A stretch of 64,000 nucleotides of DNA, taken from contig JAKSXM010000007.1 of the NCBI GenBank assembly GCA_022575985.1, forward strand, positions 62,092,501-62,156,500, given 5' to 3'. The stretch's first letter is position 1. Each line of letters opens with the position of its first letter. A program made the translations under genes and the position numbers. The stretch comes from Anagrus nilaparvatae. Lineage: Eukaryota > Arthropoda > Insecta > Hymenoptera > Mymaridae. Shown here one piece after another: positions 25,701-40,700 of this stretch. Under the pieces are notes generated by a model that was not told the origin of the DNA, ran no database searches, and was given only the letters and a program-made list of their open reading frames with translations.

Positions 25701-28700
25701 GCGTTTTTGCGTTTACGGAGATTTGTGGAACTAGCCTTAGGCTGCATGTACAAACCTCTTAAAAGTGAGTTGCAACCGCAACAAAATGCGTAAAGACCGA
25801 AAATCATGTTTTGCGCATCATCTTGCTGTTGTGACTCACTTTTTGTAGATTCACTCTTTGGCCTAGTCTACATAACCGCACCCCACAGCGCAACCCAATG
25901 CTATTAATATAGGCTTGCGCTTGCGACATCACGTGACCCCTATACCAATAGCATTGGGCTGCGCCGTGCGTTGCGGTTATGTAGACACAGCCTAAGGCCT
26001 AGTCTACATAACCGGCGCGGCGCACGGCGGAGGTCTAAGGCCTAAGGCCCTATCTACAGAAACCGTAAAACCGAGGCGCACCGCAAATGCATGCGCAACG
26101 CAATGCGCAGAAGAAGATTTTGTGTATTCCGAGTTGCGCAGAAGATACAATTGGTTTCTGCACATTGCGTTGCGGCTACGTTTGCCTAAGGGCTAAGGCC
26201 CCATCTACAATAGCCGTAAAAGGGGGTCGCAACCGCAAGCGTGAGCGCAACGCAATGCGCAGAAACCAATTTTGGCTCCTGCGCAACTCCAAATACACAA
26301 AACCTTCTTCTGCGCATTGCGTTGCGCTCACGCTTGCGGTGCGCCTCAGATTTACGGTTTCTGTAGATGGGGCCTTAGGCCTAGTCTACATAACCGCACC
26401 ACACGTCGCAGCCCAATGCTATTGATATAGGCTTGTACTTGCGGCGTCACGTGACTACTATACCAAAAGCATTGGGCTGCACCGTTTATGTAGACTAGGC
26501 CTAAGGTCGGCCTAAGGCAAGCGCAAACGCATGCCTATATCAATAGCAGTCGGTCACACTGTGCGGTGCTGTTATGTAGACTAGGCCTTATGTAGATCTG
26601 GCAGATTTGAATTCCGGACCTAAAATTACAAAAATTCCCATTAACAGCACCAATTTTTAACTTGTTATTGGTGCCTGACTTAAATTTAATCAAGGCGCCT
26701 TGCAGGAGTGGAGAAAGATTGTACTCAATAGAGAAATTTAATTTAAATATGAGGGAATATATTTTATGCACTAGCTCTTGAAACTACTTTAATATTTAAA
26801 GCATCGTAATAGGTCATTTTAAACATATAGTTACAAAGGTTTTTTCATCATTTATGCTTAAATAACTATCTAAACTCCCTAACGATTATTTACACTTTTA
26901 ATGAAATATCGTTTGTTAAATCATGCCACTGTAATCACAACACCAGAAACAATACACAGAATTTGGCCTTTTCATTCTAACTGCATAGCCAGAACCTAAG
27001 TTTTCGGTTAACAAAGAGCTATTCTCGGCTTTTTAATACTTAATTTTTTCAAAAAAGATTATGCATTTCCAAGCAACTTCAAGTATTGATTAGCTTATGG
27101 TTTAATGCTCAAAGTGAATCCTGAAGCGAATAAATCCTAGTTACAAGTTTTATATAAATAATCACCCCTTGTACATAATCAATAATATAACTAACTAACT
27201 CTATTTTAATTTAATGTTGAGCAAAAGATGGATTCATAAATTTTTTTGTAGGCATCGCTAAACTTTACTTTTTTTCGTACATCAGGCAATATATTCGTCG
27301 GTACTAAATGGAGCTCAAAAGGATGCAAAATGGTATTTGAGTGGAATAAAAATTTTTCTTGAGTTTTGTGGCTAATTAAGCTAATAAAAGCCAAGAAAAA
27401 AGCTTTTTTTTAAATAAAATCAAAATAATAATGCAACATAATTAAAATTTACATTCAAGCTTAGATTATGTTTCATAGATATAGATCATTTTTATGTCTA
27501 ATCAAAACTATTCATTTCTTCATGAGAGTCTTTTCACAATTAAATAATAACTTTTAGCAGCATCCCAGACAAAAATGAAGTGTGGCAATTTCACGTGGTG
27601 TAAAATCGAGTGTAAAATACAATGTAAAAAAAATCTTCATGTGACAAGTTTTGGATTCAAAAAAGTAAAAAATAAAATTTTCATTTTTCTGTTAAAAATT
27701 TTTTCTAAGATTTCTCATGGTGCAACGCACAAATACTTGCTGGGTGCATCTTTTAAAAAGTATATTTTTTAAGCATATAATATGTAATTTGGAACAGTTT
27801 GAGCAAAAGAAAAAATCTATAAGATTTCCCATACAGTCACTGAAGCAGATTTTAACCACGAATACAGCCATACTAAAACCAAATTCATGATATTCATTTC
27901 TGTCTGGGTTTGAACTTAATAGCTTGATATAACTAATTTAGTGAAAACGAGTTTGTTATTCATGGAATCAGAAACGAGATTTTAAACATTCTTTTTTTTG
28001 CAACAGATTTAGTTAGTTTTGATGAAATAATATCTTAACCAATTGAGCACCAACAAAGTACCAGCGAGTAGATCTCGAGAACACTTTCGGAGTGGACAAA
28101 AATAAAAAATTGCTTGTTTATATAGAAAAATTTTTTTGTAATGTAAATATTAAATTATTTTTTCATACAAAAATCACCAGAGTTAGTCACTATTATTATT
28201 TAAAAGGCTTTTAATATAAACAATATATTTAAGAAATATTTCCCCTCTGCTATTTTTATAAAATTAAACAAAATTTATCTGGAACCTATCTTTAACAATT
28301 TAATTTTAAAAAATAATTTATTTTAGATCATTTATTTATTTTCTTAGTCAACATTGACTTGCTTTAAAAAAATCTATCTAAAAATCTTTTTACTCTTTTT
28401 ATTTTAAAAAAATCCTATTTTCTGCCTAATTTCTAACAGCATGAAAATAAAAATTGTATCGTTAAAATCTATAAATAATATTTTTTACTTTTTGCATGAT
28501 TTTTCAAAACTTTTTAACTTTCCTAATATAATAACTTTAAAAACTTTTAACATATCTTCACAACTTTTTATTAACAAATTTATTTTTTTTTTCAAATTGT
28601 TGTAAATTTTTTTATAAGTATAAATAAATAAAATTATTATTATTATTACATAACACAAACACGTATTTAGATAATTTAGTTTACATGCTGTTATCTATAT

Positions 28701-31700
28701 AAAAATTATTTTCTTTGTTTAAACTTCGATTGCAAAATTTAGAAATTTTGAAAATATAAGCACTCGATAAGCACTTCGTAAACATATTTTTAGCTGTAAA
28801 ATTTTAATATTTTCCATTATGTATAAAATAGAGTTATTTAAAAGTATCTGCATAAGTGCATTAATTAAAATGGTATAGAGTTGAACAGTAAATAATTACC
28901 GAAATATTTTACCCATGAAAAAAATGGGGAAATATATTTTCGTCATAAATTATTCATCAAAATTATCTTATCTAATATTTTTCATAATATTTTAAGTATT
29001 TATTTTTAAAAAAATATTAAGCTTATCTGTACTGATAAAAATCAATAAATACATCCAGAAATATAGGTGTATATACTAGCCTGGCAGTTATTTTCAAAAA
29101 TTGTTTGGATTTTCGATTACCATGTGCAAAAAGTTTCCAATTACCAAAAAAATAAGATTCCCAAAATTATTAAATCACTCCCAAGTGTTACAACCAAAAA
29201 TTTTCTCCATGAGAGCTAATATATTTGGTGGTAATACTTACAAAAGTGACTGAATGAGACGTATTTTGGAATTTTATTTTTTGTTATTAGTTCGGTTATT
29301 AGTAACTTTTTTCACTCGGTAATCGAAAATAGAATTAATTTTTTAAAATAACTGCCAGGCACGTGTACACTTTACACAATTAATCAGTTTAGATAAAATA
29401 TTGTTTTTCTTAGGTTTTTTTTTTCATTGTACTGCTTTGTACGGAACTTCTAGTAAATATTTTGTATTTTTTTTTAGAAATTACAATTGTGTTTTTAAAT
29501 GTATTTTATGTATCATACACTTTTTATTTATTTATTATAATATGGACTTAATTTTTAATTTTTTAATATGCTCTTTTTCTATTTAAAATTTCCAAATAAA
29601 TTGATTATCGAAATTTTTATAAAAGTTTGAGTTATTAAATATTTAAAAACATTTTTGAATAAGTTGAAAATAAACGATAAAAAAACAATTACGAAAATAA
29701 ATTTATAAAAAATTTATATAGGTAACTTGAAACTTTATTTAAGAACATGTTAAAAGTATTGGTTTTTTTATATTCATTAAATATTAAAAATGAAAAAAAA
29801 AATTAGTCCATATATATGTTGATATTCAAAAAATTTTATTTTAGTTAAAAGTTTTACAATAAACTTTGTAGTATTTACAATTGAAATAGAATTTATCAAT
29901 ATGCACTTTATACCCAATTATACCTGAAAAAAATCTTATAATAACCAACTTCGATAAATAAGAACTCAGATAATTGGTATATTAAAATTTAATTACATCT
30001 GTTACCTAAAATTAATACCAATTCAATTTTTATGACATAAAAAAACAAATAAATTTCAAATTGACCTCATAAAATGGTAAAATAAACATGCCAGATTGCT
30101 GCACTTGAGTTTTGCTTGAATAGCTTGAAAATTCAAGCGCAGAAACCTGACAGTGTATCTAAAATCGTAGCAAACACTTTGAGAACAATCCAATTTATAT
30201 TAATCTTTTTTGGTGTATACTTTGAGGAGGTAATTTTTAAATGTATGTATACTTTGAGAACGGTACACTGTATATTTTGAGATCGATGCTTAATTCCTTT
30301 GTTTATATTTATTTATTTTTAATTCTATTATTATTATTTTGATATCTACTATTACAACCGAAATAATACAAATCATTATGGACCTGGTAATTCAAGCCAC
30401 CACAAAAACTCGGAGCGGCAAAAAATGTATCATTGTGGATAATTAAAAGTTTAGTGAGAAAAGTATTTTGAAAAATAATAGAATTAAATTTACGTGTACG
30501 AAAAATTTATGTTCCGCTGCTGTTTATACGGATATAAATTGTGAAAAAATTTTGAATGCATGTAATGCTTACAGGAATCATAATGAATATTCAAAAGAAG
30601 ATATAGACTTAAAAATTTTTAGGAATGGATATGGCAGCTGATGATAATCGAACGGGTCCAACAAATTTATTTAAAAAAAGGCTGTACAGAATACTGGCAT
30701 GCATTTTGATTACGAGCAGTTAAAATAAATGAGACAGAGTGTTTACAAAGTTAATAATGTTACCTATACTGATATGTGGCTAGATTTGATAGATTTGTGT
30801 ATTCATTTGATAAATCTTTTAATAAAAAGCTTCGTAGCTGATTTTGAAGTCGCAGCCCATTTTTTGGCTTGCTCAATTTTTGGTTGCAAATTTAAAGTTA
30901 TTGAGGTTTTACTATTATTCCAAATAGAAACAGATTCAAAAATATTATCTACTATTAAAAGGGGTAAAGAAAATTATAGAAGGAGAGAGGCACAGAGGAA
31001 ATCAGACTACGTACATATACAATATACATCTATTTATTTAATAAATGACTTTATACTCAAATTATTTTATTAAATGTATTATTATTCAAGATTAATTAAA
31101 AAAAAAAAAATACGCCTACTTCTCAAAGTGTACAAGTTCACCTTCTCAAAATACATATCTCAATATATACACCGGACCATTCTCAAAGTATACACTTATA
31201 AGAGGATTGATCTCAAAGTGTATGCTACCATCTAAAATATACCTTGTAACTTTTTAAAGATAAATTATTCAGTCAAAATCTAAAAAAAAAAAAACATATT
31301 TTCAATAAAATCTATCTGACAGTTATTTTTGATCTATTAAATTAAATAATCTATGAATAATCTAAATGTAAAGTTAGCTGAAATATAACTGATGAATAAT
31401 TAATTCTAAATAAATGCAAATTATTAAATTTATAAATCATGTCAATCATCTGAAGTCTTATTTTTGATTGTTTATAATCCCTCATTTTTTTAAAGCAATT
31501 ATATTTATTATTATACTTTTTTAACGCCAGAGCTATTTACCCCAAAAAAAAATCCCCCACTCATAAATAAATGTTTCCCCTCATTTGCTATATACATTCA
31601 AAGTGCACAAACAAACAAACAAAACTATTTTGGTTATGAATGAATAATAAATTAATCAGTAAAACCTACACTCCAAGACCAAAAGAATTTTCTCGTAAAT

Positions 31701-34700
31701 TTTTTCTTAACCAAAAAAGAATTTTTGAGCTATTTCTTTTTTCTGTTATTAAGAAAATGAGTTTTTAAGGTAAATAAACGCAGACCAAATCTGAAATTCT
31801 TTTCCTTATATCGTTAAAATTTTTTTATTTTAAATTTATCTATTTTTTATCATAAAACTTAATTTTTCGATTTTTAATAATTAAATTATTTAATTATATT
31901 ATTAAAATAATTCAAATTTGATTTTACCACTATTTTTATATATATTCGTGTAAATTTTTAATGTTTTTCGTCTGATAAAAATATCAGCAGCTATAAATAG
32001 TCTCTACCTTTGGAATCTAATATTTTCTTAGCTTTATCGACTCTATTTTTAAAATATGAACATTTTTTTAGAAATACCTAATCATCTATTATTTCGTTAA
32101 TTAATAATTTATTTTTTTCATTTTATTAAAATTTCCATTTTTTTATATATTTTTACAACAAACAATATTTAAATTTGTCCTTGAAAAGCAAAACAGGGGA
32201 AATACTTATTTACCTCAAAAAAATAGAGGGGTTAAGATTTTTTGGGTAAATAGACCTGGTCTTTTTTTAATTAATTTTTACAGGTAATATGATTTTTAGA
32301 AATGATTAACATTTATAGTTAATTAGATATTTTTAGTTAAATATTTAACGTATATTTATTTATCAATAATTTAAAAAAAATTTTTTTGCTTAATTTTTTA
32401 TGCTTTTAAATATATAGTATTAGAAAATAGTTTTAGCAGTTAATTAATATAGCATAAATTAATATAATTAGAAATAAATAAATATTCGTACATAATAATT
32501 AAATTATAAATAATCCAATTTTTTCAAACTAAAGATTGTTGATTTTGAATACAATTTCTAACCCAGTAATCCAGTAATGAAATTTTCAGAAGTTTTAAAA
32601 CTAATTTGTACCAAATTTGTATACGGTAATCTGATCAAAATCAATTAAAATTTTGGTGAATTTAAAATAAAGTGGTGTATGAATTATTTTTTTTTTTTAG
32701 CCAAAAATTTCTCTCCCCCTCGCTCTCCAGAAATTTTGTTCCTTTCGTAACTTTCCCTTGGATGAGCCCTTGTTTTACCATTATTTGCATATCCGTTACT
32801 ATCGAGGTAATTAAAATCACCTTAGGAAAGGTTGACGAAAGAATATCGAGGTAATAATCTAAGGAAAAGTTACAAAATTAACACAATTTTAATTGATGGC
32901 GGAGAGAAACTTTTGGCGCCAAAAAAAAATCCATACCTTTTTAATTCAAATTCACCAAGAAATTGAATTGAATTTTATCAGAATACCGTACAAATTTGGA
33001 GTTAGTTAACTATCTTGGACTTTACTTAGCGTTACGCGCTGGTTACGCGATGACCAACAAGCAAACAAACTAACTAACTTCGTAACTAATATACATTCTT
33101 TTTAATTTAGTTATAATCATATAAGGAAAAATAAAATCAACATTTAACGAATATAAAAACATTGGATTTTTATTGTATTTAAAATAAAATTACTAATAAA
33201 ATTTTTATAAAGAACAATTCAATAGTTACAAAAATTAATTTTTATTTATGTTTTTCTGAAAATAAATAGCAATATCAAGAAATTGTACCTCAAGACTTAG
33301 CTGTCAAAGCTGAAGTAATGCGAGTTTCTGCAACTGATATTGACGATGGTAATAATTCGGCAGTTCGTTACTCTATTACTCCTAAAAAGCTAGAGGATGG
33401 CAAATATTTTCACGTTGATCAAAATACTGGTGTTATCTTCTTAGATCATAAAATCGATGTAAGATTATTATTTTAATCAAAATATATTTTATGTCAAATA
33501 AATATGAATTTTATAAGCTTTACTTCCCTTTTTGTTAATAGAAACCCATTGGTTATACTTTTGTAATGACAGCAACTGCAAGAGATTTGGGAGATGAACC
33601 AAGAGAAAGTGTTATTGAAGTTAGCATTCAAGTTATAGAAAGTAAAAAAAAGGCACCAAGATTTTTATATTTACCACAACAGCCAATAAAATTACTTGAA
33701 AATACTACAGACTTTTCTAATAGCATTGCTAGAATAGAAGCTGCTCCTGAGGCTACAAATGGTTCATGTGTGTATGAACTTCTTCCTGGATCAACCGATC
33801 AAACTAATAAAGACAACGTTTTCAGGTACGCATTTATTAACATGAAAAATGTTTATAAGGTGGGGTACCCTGGGAATCTGAAAACCAAGGTAGGGTCAAA
33901 TGTGTTCGATTTAGTGGGTAAGGAGGGGGGGGGAGGTTCAAATGGGACTTAAAATAATTTTGATTTTGGAAAATAATTTGGGTTAAGGGACTTACAATAA
34001 TGCGGTTTTAGCGAATTGGAATAATTTTCTAAACTTAGAAGCACTACACACCCAGCTTGAACGAGCGAAAAGTCGAAAAAAAATGACGACAAAATCTGAT
34101 ACAGCAAAGTTTTCGGAAATAGTTTGTTATTTTCATATTTCCATAGCAGTAAGTTGGAGCTGATCGTCTAAAAAATTTTTAGTCAATTTTGTGGGTGGCT
34201 GAGAGATCAAAATCCGAAAATTTGATTTTTAACAATAAATCTTTATTAAATTTAAAGAAATAGATGAAAAATTTGGATTGCCAGGGAAAAACCACTCCAG
34301 AAGAGAAAAAAACTTTTCTTTTTACGATGAAATTTAGCCAAGTTATCGTCAATTTAAGATTTTGCTTAAATTCGCCTTAAAAAAGATTGAAATTTTATTG
34401 AAAAAGCCTGTTTCTGAACTTTAAACATGCATTACTAGCTTGATTTTCATCGTAAAATAATAATTTTTTTTTTTTAAATCGATTAATTTTTCCCTAGCAA
34501 TTCATTTCTTTAAGAAAAAAATCATTTTTATGTACCGAATTTCAATTTTAATGTCAAAAGCCTTTGAAAACTGTAAGTAGCGAGATTTACTTAACACAAT
34601 TTTTGACCTAAAAATTGAAATTTGGTCAATAAAAATGATTTTTTTCTTAAAGAAATGAATTGCTAGGGAAAAATTAATTGATTTAAAAAAAAAAAATTAT

Positions 34701-37700
34701 TATTTTACGATGAAAATCAAGCGAGTAATGCATGTTCAAAGTTCAGAAACAGGCTTTTTCAATAAAATTTCAATCTTTTTTAAGGCGAATTTAAGCAAAA
34801 TCTTAAATTGACGATAACTTGGCTAAATTTCATCGTAAAAAGAAAAGTTTTTTTTTCTTCTGGAGTGGTTTTTCCCTGGCAATCCAAATTTTTCATCTAT
34901 TTCTTTAAATTTAATAAAGATTTATTGTTAAAAATCAAATTTTCGGATTTTGATCTCTCAGCCACCCACAAAATTGACTAAAAATTTTTTAGACAATCAG
35001 CTCCAACTTACTGCTATGGAAATATGAAAATAACAAACTATTTCCGAAAACTTTGCTGTATCAGATTTTGTCGTCATTTTTTTTCGACTTTTCGCTCGTT
35101 CAAGCTGGGTGTGACTAATAATATACATGAAATCGAGGTTTATTATATACATACCTATATCTTTTAACAAATAAAAATTCTAAATAAAATTAAAAATTTT
35201 AATATTTTAATTAATTGTCATCATAAACAACAAATGTTAATTGTCCTTATAAACAACAAATGTCAGAAGATGAAAATATACATACAATTGAAAGTGGGAA
35301 TACAAAATTTCAATCTGATTTTACATATTTTTCAACAGGTTGGAAACAAATCATTGTGAAGCTAACATTTTATTGTCAAAACCTTTAGATTATGAAAGCA
35401 ATACAGAATATTCAATTCTTGTAAGAGTTTCTAATACTGATAAACTTTATTCTGAAACAAAAATTAATATTCAAGTATTAGATGTAAATGATAATATCCC
35501 TGTTTTTCGAAGAAGAGAAACTGGAAGTGTTTTAGAAAATGAACCTCCTGGAACATTTGTTATGCAGGTTCGAGCTATTGATGCTGATGTCTCTCCAGAA
35601 CATAATCAAGTAAATATGTTTAATAGATACACATTTTTTAAAACATTTATTTATATATATCGCAACCCTACTTTAAAGGGTTAAAAAAATAAAAAAATAT
35701 TATATTCTTGAGCTACTAATAATTTATCAATATATTTATTTTGAAAGAAAATTTTCTTTTTTTTTTATCCTTTAATTATACTTTATTTATTTTTAATTAT
35801 AGGTCAGTTATAGGTTTGAAACTCCCAGTCAATTATTTGCTATAGATCCACAAACTGGAAATATAACAACATTAACAACATTTGATAGAGAAGATCAAAA
35901 GTTTTATATTGTAAAAGTATTAGCTTTTGATAATTCGCCAAGTGCCATTTTAAAAACTGGTGATCCAAATAAAGCAGAACAAAATTTCCAAATTGAAATT
36001 GCTGATAAAAATGATAATCCACCAGTTTTTACCCAAAAAGTTTATAATGCACATGCTATAGCAGAAGATGCAAACATTAATGCATTAGTTACTGAAGTTA
36101 AAGCTGAGGATAAGGATACAGCAAGTCCTGTTGTTTATAGTATACTCCATGGAAATCTTGATAACAGTTTTTATATTGAAGCTACAACTGGTAAAATACG
36201 TGTGAATAAGCCATTGGATTATGAAAAAATCATAGAATATAATTTAACTGTCAAAGCATTTGATGGTATATTTGAAGACACAGCAACAGTAATTATTGAA
36301 ATTCAAAATGTTAATGATGAACAACCAGTTTTTAATAGTTTTAATAAAAATCCTGTTATACAAGAAGAAACAATTGTACCAGGTACTAATTTTTTTATTA
36401 TTAATTAAACATAATTAAATGTGTTATGCAGATTGTGGTTTTGACGCATTAGTCTAATTATCTACAAAATCTTTACAAATTCTACAAATTCTTATCTACA
36501 CGATCTTTTCGAGTTCCGCAAATAATATATCCGATTATCTTACAGATTATTCTAATACTTTAATACATAGAATAATTTTAACCTAGTTTTTAAATTGTAC
36601 AAGATGAACTCCCGATGTCAATTTTCAAAATATTTCTGCTCTCTGAACGTTAAAGTTGATGCATTGCATTTACAGTCTAAAAAGCGGGTTTCTACCCCAT
36701 ATAGATAAATATATCCTCTTTTATATTTGTAATAATTGAAATAAATTTTGCATTATAAGGTATAGCATATTTTTTTAAACTAATCTTAACAATTTTTATT
36801 CATTTTTTAATACATTTTCGGAATTCAAACGAGAATTCAAAGTTACTCAAAAAGGAATTAAAAAAATTATCCAGCTTACTATTTAATCAATAGGGATAAC
36901 CTTTTTGTTAAATTTGAAAAAATTTTTTAAATAAAAATGATTAAGTATGCTTTTGTGTATGTTTTTTATAATCCGATTTGCCAAACTCGGATACGTCCCA
37001 TTTGGGTGAAGCGGTGCAGCGCTTGGGCGAGCGACCATCTCGAAAATCCACCTCATATTCTCAGATTTTCTTAATTAAAATAAGTGTCCGCGATGTTTGA
37101 ATAACAATTTAAGAATGATAATAATGAAAGATAATTTGATGTTAAGGCTTTCTTAAAGAAAAATATGTGTCCAGCTTTCAAAAAAAACACAACCTATTCA
37201 AAAAAAAAATACAAAAAAAGTCTGGAAAAACGATTATTTCTAATAAAAGTCTACTGGGTTAGTGGAAACCATGTACCAAACTGTGGCCTTGTAACATGCA
37301 CTTAAAAAGTAACTTCCTTGGATTAACAAAAAAAATAGAACAAAATAAAATAAAAAAAAACGCTGCCAAGTGATTGGCACTATGGTTCCTCATCAACAAT
37401 AGCTAAATATTTATAATGATCTATTTTATCTAATTAAAATGATGTTTTTTTAATTCTTTTATATGAAAAATATTCACAAAAAAAATTTGAAAAATTACGT
37501 ATCAGATGGAAAAAATCCTTTAAAAACAATAATTCTAGATATTAGTACTTTCATAGAAATAAATTAAGTACTACATCCTAAAAGAAAAAAAGTTATTGTG
37601 TTTTTTTAATTTCTTTATACAAAAAATTAAAAAAAAAAAAAATTTACAAAAATTACGTATCAGATGGAGAATTCCTTTAAAAACGATAATTCTAGATATT

Positions 37701-40700
37701 AGTACTTTCATATAAATAAATTAAGTACTAAGTCCAAAAAGAAAAAAATTTATTGTGTTTTTTTAATCTTTTTATACAAAAAATTTTGAAAAAAAAAATT
37801 TCGAAAAATTACATATCAAATGGAGAAATCCTTTAAAAACGATGATTCTGGATATTAGAACTTTCCTAGAAATAAATTAGGTATTACGTCCAAAAAGAAA
37901 AAAAATTATTGTATTTTTTAAATTTTTTTATTAAAAAAATTTTGAAAAAAAAAATTTCGAAAAATTACGTATCACATGAAATCATTTAAAAACGATAATT
38001 CTAAATATTCGTACTTTCGTAGAAAAACATAAATAGCCCTGTCGCCAGCAATGCTATTTAATGCCATAAAATAGCATAAAAGTTCCATGGAAAAAAATGG
38101 GTGGTATTTATGTTTTTTGACCCGCTAAACACGAATCCGGGGTGTATTTTGCAAAATTCGTGGTCAATTTTTTGTTATTAACAAATTATTGCGAAATTGG
38201 CCAATAATTTGTTCATAAAAAAAAATTGACCACGAATTTTGCAAAATAGACCTCAGATTCGTGTTTAGCGGGTCAAAAAACATAAATACCACCCATTTTT
38301 TTCCATGGAACTTTTATGCTATTTTAGGATTTTATGGCATTAAATAGCATTGCTGGCGACAGGACTATAAGTACTACATCCTAAAAAAAAAAAAAAATTG
38401 GCATTTTTTATATTTTTTGGCGGCAAAAATTTTGAGAAAAAAATTTTCAAAAAATTAAGTATCAGGTCCAAAAAATTACTTTTATAGAGGTTCTTAAAAC
38501 TAGTACTTCCATGGAAGCAAATTATGTAATACGTTCAAAGAAAAAAAAAAATTGGTGTTTTTTGTATTTTTTTATGAAAAAAATTTTGGGAAAAAAATTT
38601 TCAAAAAATTAAGTATCAGATTCGAGATATCGAGTAAAAACCATACTTTCAAATATAAGTACTTTCGTGGAAATAAATGAGGTATTACATCCAAATTAAA
38701 AAAAAAAAAAAAAGTACCTCGAGCTTTTTTGGTGAAAAAAGTTTTGAAAAAAAAATTAGGTCTTAATGTCGTGTTGGCTGTGAAATATCACCGGTTACAG
38801 TGCGACATACATACATACATACATACACAGACACACACACAGACTTTTTTTAAAAACCGGTTTTTTAGCTTCCTGAGGTCTCAAAACGTGCTTATATGCC
38901 AAAATATCGAAAATCAAAATTTCATTTATCACAAAGGTTCCTCTATGGGGAACCAATAGAAGAACATCTACTAATTTTTCGTAAAAATTCTATTTCTTTT
39001 TTTGCTGATCTAAGGAAGGTAATTGTGTATGTTAGAGAAAACTTAGCTGCAGGATCCCTTGTTTTCTAAATTCAGAAAAGTTTTTTACGGCTCGTGTCCA
39101 GGAAAGTAAAAAATAGCCCAAATTACACGTAAAATACCAATTCCACTGACCAGAAAAATTATTTTTGCTTCTCGCAAGCAGAAATTTCCTCTCGTCGCAA
39201 GCCTGGTCGCAAGTGAATAATTTTTTTAAGAATTTTTTATGATTCGATCGTAAAAAGATTTTAATATTATAATTTTTTACTCTTTTCTTTTATTTAAAAT
39301 AATTATTTAAAATTTTTTAAGGTTGCCTTACAACAATTTCGGCTTATGATCCTGATATAAAGGATAGATCTGCCGATCAACATATTTCTTATGGTCTCGT
39401 AAACACTGAACAAATGAAATTTTTCGACATTAAGAAAAATGGATGTATGATGTTAAAAAAGCCTTTGGATCGAGATTTACCTCATGGATATCCAGTTTGG
39501 GCTGTAAGAATTTATAACTTTTTATTTTTCTAATAAAAAAAGGAATTGATATAATTAGTACATTGTTTTCAGGTAAACGTGATTGCTCGAGACGAAGACG
39601 GAGGTCCAACTTCATTACAAAATATTGCCACTATTAACATAACATTAACCGATATAAATGATAACGCACCATTTTTAAAAATGAATGGACCAGTTATTTG
39701 GTATGAAAATACTGAACCAGGATTAATAACCGAACTATCAGCTGAAGATTACGATTCAGACGACAATGGACCACCTTTCACATATAAAATGGATAAAAGT
39801 GTAGCTGAATATGCTATTATAAATAAATTTGATATTCTTGGCTCCAAGTTATACGCTAAAGTTGTTTTTGATCGTGAAGAACGTAAAAGTTATGACATTC
39901 CTATTAACATAACAGATAGTGGTTCACCTTCAATGACTGGACGTTCAATGCTAAAAGTTATTATAGGAGATAAAAATGATAATGAAATGATGTACGGTTC
40001 AAGTTCAATTTTCGTTTATAATTATGAAGGCGAATCACCCGATGTTGAAATTGGTCGTGTTTATGTGGACGATCCTGATGATTGGGATTTACCCGACAAA
40101 AAGTTTGTTTGGGACGACAAAAAAATGAGAGATGCCTTGCCAGATTATTTAGAATCTTTTGACTTAAGCAAACGTACTGGTATGATAACTCTAAAACAAG
40201 GTGTAAGAAGCGGTGAATTCGGATTACATTTTATCGTATCTGAATCCATCAATCTTAAAAATCATAATGTAAACGCTTTTGTGAATGTCACCGTGAAAGA
40301 AATATCCAAGGAAGCTGTAGAAAACTCCGGTTCGATTCGTTTTTATGGAATTACAGCTGAAGAGTTTATCGAAAAAAAAGATGAGGGTGGAGTTAGCAAG
40401 AAAGATCTTTTACAGGAACGTTTACATGATATACTGAATGTAACGGTTGAAAATATTGACATATTAACGGTACTTCACTCACCACATCATTCTAATGATT
40501 CATTGTTAGATGTTAGATTTTCCGCACACGGTAGCCCTTATTATGCACCTGAAAAACTAAATACATTTACTGCATTAAAGTTTAAAGATATAGAACAATT
40601 AATGGGAGCTGAAATATTAATGGTTAATATAGATGAGTGTTTATTTGAGAGAAAATACTGTAATGAATCTTGTAAGACATTTTTAAATATAAGTTCAACA

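Noticed and set aside
26087..26425. 112-codon frame in the GC-rich intronic block
   Set aside because: It reads through palindromic repeats (repeated RNAQ/ALRCG-like words on both arms) and has no splice context.
34042..35118. Calling the 34 kb hairpin Transib-like because it starts CACAC
   Set aside because: The flanks share only ACTA (4 bp), not a 5 bp GC-rich duplication.
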